Below are positions 62,823 to 64,000 of a DNA stretch of 64,000 nucleotides, one piece after another. The number at the start of each line of letters is the position of its first letter. Within the stretch, counting starts at the first letter, position 1. The stretch is taken from NCBI GenBank assembly GCA_945965395.1, contig CAMFND010000018.1:1-64000 (forward strand), read 5' to 3'. The DNA comes from an uncultured Bacteroides sp. (GTDB taxonomy: Bacteria > Bacteroidota > Bacteroidia > Bacteroidales > Bacteroidaceae). Below the pieces are notes generated by a model. It was not told where the DNA came from. It saw nothing but the letters and a program-made list of their open reading frames with translations, and searched no databases. A program made the translations under genes and the position numbers.

Positions 62823-64000
62823 TTATTCATATCCTTTATTCTGGGTATATAATCCCGGAGAATAGAACATCTGGTTATAAGGTATCGGGAAGAACTCATT
62901 CTTACCCGCAGTAAAATGAGCATCCTTATAATATTGTCCATAAGTCTGTCCTTCGTAAACGTCATTCTGCTCGGTCAGGAAATAAGCATTCAATGTTTTC
63001 GATGCAATTCCCCAACGACGCAAATCAAAGAAACGTCCGTTTTCCATGGCCATTTCCAGACGACGTTCCCAGCGCAGGCATTTACGGGCAATCTCTTTGT
63101 TTGCGAAATAGCCGTCCGGATAAGGTTCAATGTCACACTGGTCTGCAGCATAGCTGATATGTTTGGCAACAGACTCCTTAGCACGATTACGGATATTATT
63201 TACAATCTTCTCCGCTTTGTCCAGTTCATTCAATTCAATCAATGCTTCCGCACGCATCAGCATCACATCCGTATAACGGAACACATAATCGTTCATTGCA
63301 AAAGCCTGCCATGAGCCATTGTAAGTTTCGCCATCTGAACGCTGAGGCACTTCCTTCAAAGAAGTATAATATCCGTAAGTATTCGGAGTACGCGAATTTT
63401 CTTTAGTCATTATATATTGACTCTCATATTTGTAAGGGAAAGTCGGCATACCTACCGTATGGAACAAACGTGGATCCCATTTCTGAGTAGTAGGTTGACC
63501 ATTAATCGGATAGTCAATCTCGTCATTATAGTCATCAAACATTGGAAGACCATTCTTCGTCTTGAAAGCGTTCACCAGATTCTGAGACGGTTTGTGGAAG
63601 TCCCATCCACAAGACCACATTTTCCAGCATCCATTCAAGGTATTCGACCAGTTAGCACGTCCATAAGTCGTATTGTCATCCTTATAATCTGAACACTGTA
63701 CGGCAAAGATCGATTCTTTACTGTTATTATAGTCAGGCAGGAAAATATCACCATAGTCTTCCAGATAGCCATATTCTGATTTTATCACTTCATCGGTATA
63801 GCTTACTACCTTCTTCATGTATTCTGTATTGATATAGTTTTCACCGGTAGTTGCTTCATATCCATCTCCCCAAGCCAAAGTCAAATAACATTTTGCCAGA
63901 TAAGACGCAGCAGCAATCTTATTAGCCCGACCGTCTTCACCAGGTTTTTTCACAGGTAATACATTATAAGCAGCTTCGAAATCTGCAATTACTTTCTGGA
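62823..64000 (-). CDS. RagB/SusD family outer-membrane glycan-binding protein, 5' end outside the window
   Basis: The C-terminal 390 or so residues are present; the frame stays open to the right edge (upstream residues read VIADFEAAYNVLP), so the GTG at 63953 used in the track is internal. SusD features include KIAAASYLAKCYLTLAWGDG with TPR-like helices, DYVFRYTDVMLMRAEALIEL, CLRWERRLEMAMENGRFFDL and the end NEFFPIPYNQMFYSPGLYTQ. SusD proteins are surface lipoproteins that cap the SusC transporter; the SusC gene should lie just beyond position 64000. With GH32 and GH36 genes downstream, its ligand is probably a fructan or raffinose-type oligosaccharide. Confidence 0.92.
   Translation of the reverse strand, partial: QKVIADFEAAYNVLPVKKPGEDGRANKIAAASYLAKCYLTLAWGDGYEATTGENYINTEYMKKVVSYTDEVIKSEYGYLEDYGDIFLPDYNNSKESIFAVQCSDYKDDNTTYGRANWSNTLNGCWKMWSCGWDFHKPSQNLVNAFKTKNGLPMFDDYNDEIDYPINGQPTTQKWDPRLFHTVGMPTFPYKYESQYIMTKENSRTPNTYGYYTSLKEVPQRSDGETYNGSWQAFAMNDYVFRYTDVMLMRAEALIELNELDKAEKIVNNIRNRAKESVAKHISYAADQCDIEPYPDGYFANKEIARKCLRWERRLEMAMENGRFFDLRRWGIASKTLNAYFLTEQNDVYEGQTYGQYYKDAHFTAGKNEFFPIPYNQMFYSPGLYTQNKGYE

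Noticed and set aside
63823-63953. GTG at 63953 as the start of the SusD protein
   Set aside because: The frame is open to the window edge and upstream residues (DFEAAYNVLP) continue SusD similarity, so the true start is outside.

Overview
The window is a contiguous piece of a Bacteroidota chromosome, most likely a gut Bacteroides or Phocaeicola. The evidence is direct: almost every transcription start has a Bacteroidota -7 box (TAnnTTTG), there is a SusD-type outer-membrane protein, a hybrid two-component regulator (HTCS) beside a glycan-utilisation locus, a PurH enzyme split into two genes, and a holB / PSP1 / gldH gene string. I cannot name the species from sequence alone. No prophage, insertion sequence, CRISPR array or rRNA operon is visible.

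Layout. 1-8 kb: MATE exporter, an isolated 30-codon gene with its own promoter and terminator, a PIF1-like helicase with C-terminal TPRs, a Sua5/YciO protein, an MscS channel, and a flavodiiron protein with a radical SAM partner. 8-15 kb: OmpA-like porin, tRNA-Gln, the rsfS-ftsH-cdsA operon, and surE-lpxB on the other strand. 15-22 kb: parA-parB-DUF5683-lytic transglycosylase-rel, then tmRNA. 22-27 kb: the two halves of PurH separated by a beta-carbonic anhydrase and a phosphate permease. 27-33 kb: the rod-shape cluster mreB-mreC-mreD-mrdA-rodA. 33-38 kb: gldH, a PSP1/RicT protein, DNA polymerase III delta-prime and a secreted phospholipase-D-like protein, all on the minus strand. 38-49 kb: malate dehydrogenase, a PAP2 phosphatase fused to a predicted beta-barrel, primase, then a minus-strand metabolic and envelope string (DUF1599, DoxX-like, tpiA, SPOR, folE), an M23 peptidase and a DUF3256 protein.

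49-64 kb is a fructan / raffinose-family oligosaccharide utilisation locus, all on the minus strand and running off the right edge: SusD (5' end missing), GH32, a TonB-receptor-like barrel, a second GH32, a GH36 alpha-galactosidase, an MFS sugar transporter, fructokinase, a terminator, and an HTCS with a periplasmic LacI-type sugar-binding sensor. The inferred flow is: SusC/D import, removal of galactose by GH36, release of fructose by the two GH32 enzymes, uptake by the MFS carrier, phosphorylation by fructokinase, with fructose sensed by the HTCS. This matches the known organisation of fructan loci in Bacteroides thetaiotaomicron (BT1754 type) but adds an alpha-galactosidase.

The most unusual signal is not a gene. 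Four intergenic places (about 25-118, 21494-21581, 37736-37829, 51911-51998) each carry exactly four tandem 21-22 bp units, and each unit is itself an imperfect palindrome. Two of the four arrays belong to one sequence family with identical 15-bp outer inverted repeats. The other two have unrelated sequences but the same architecture. I know of no description of this element.
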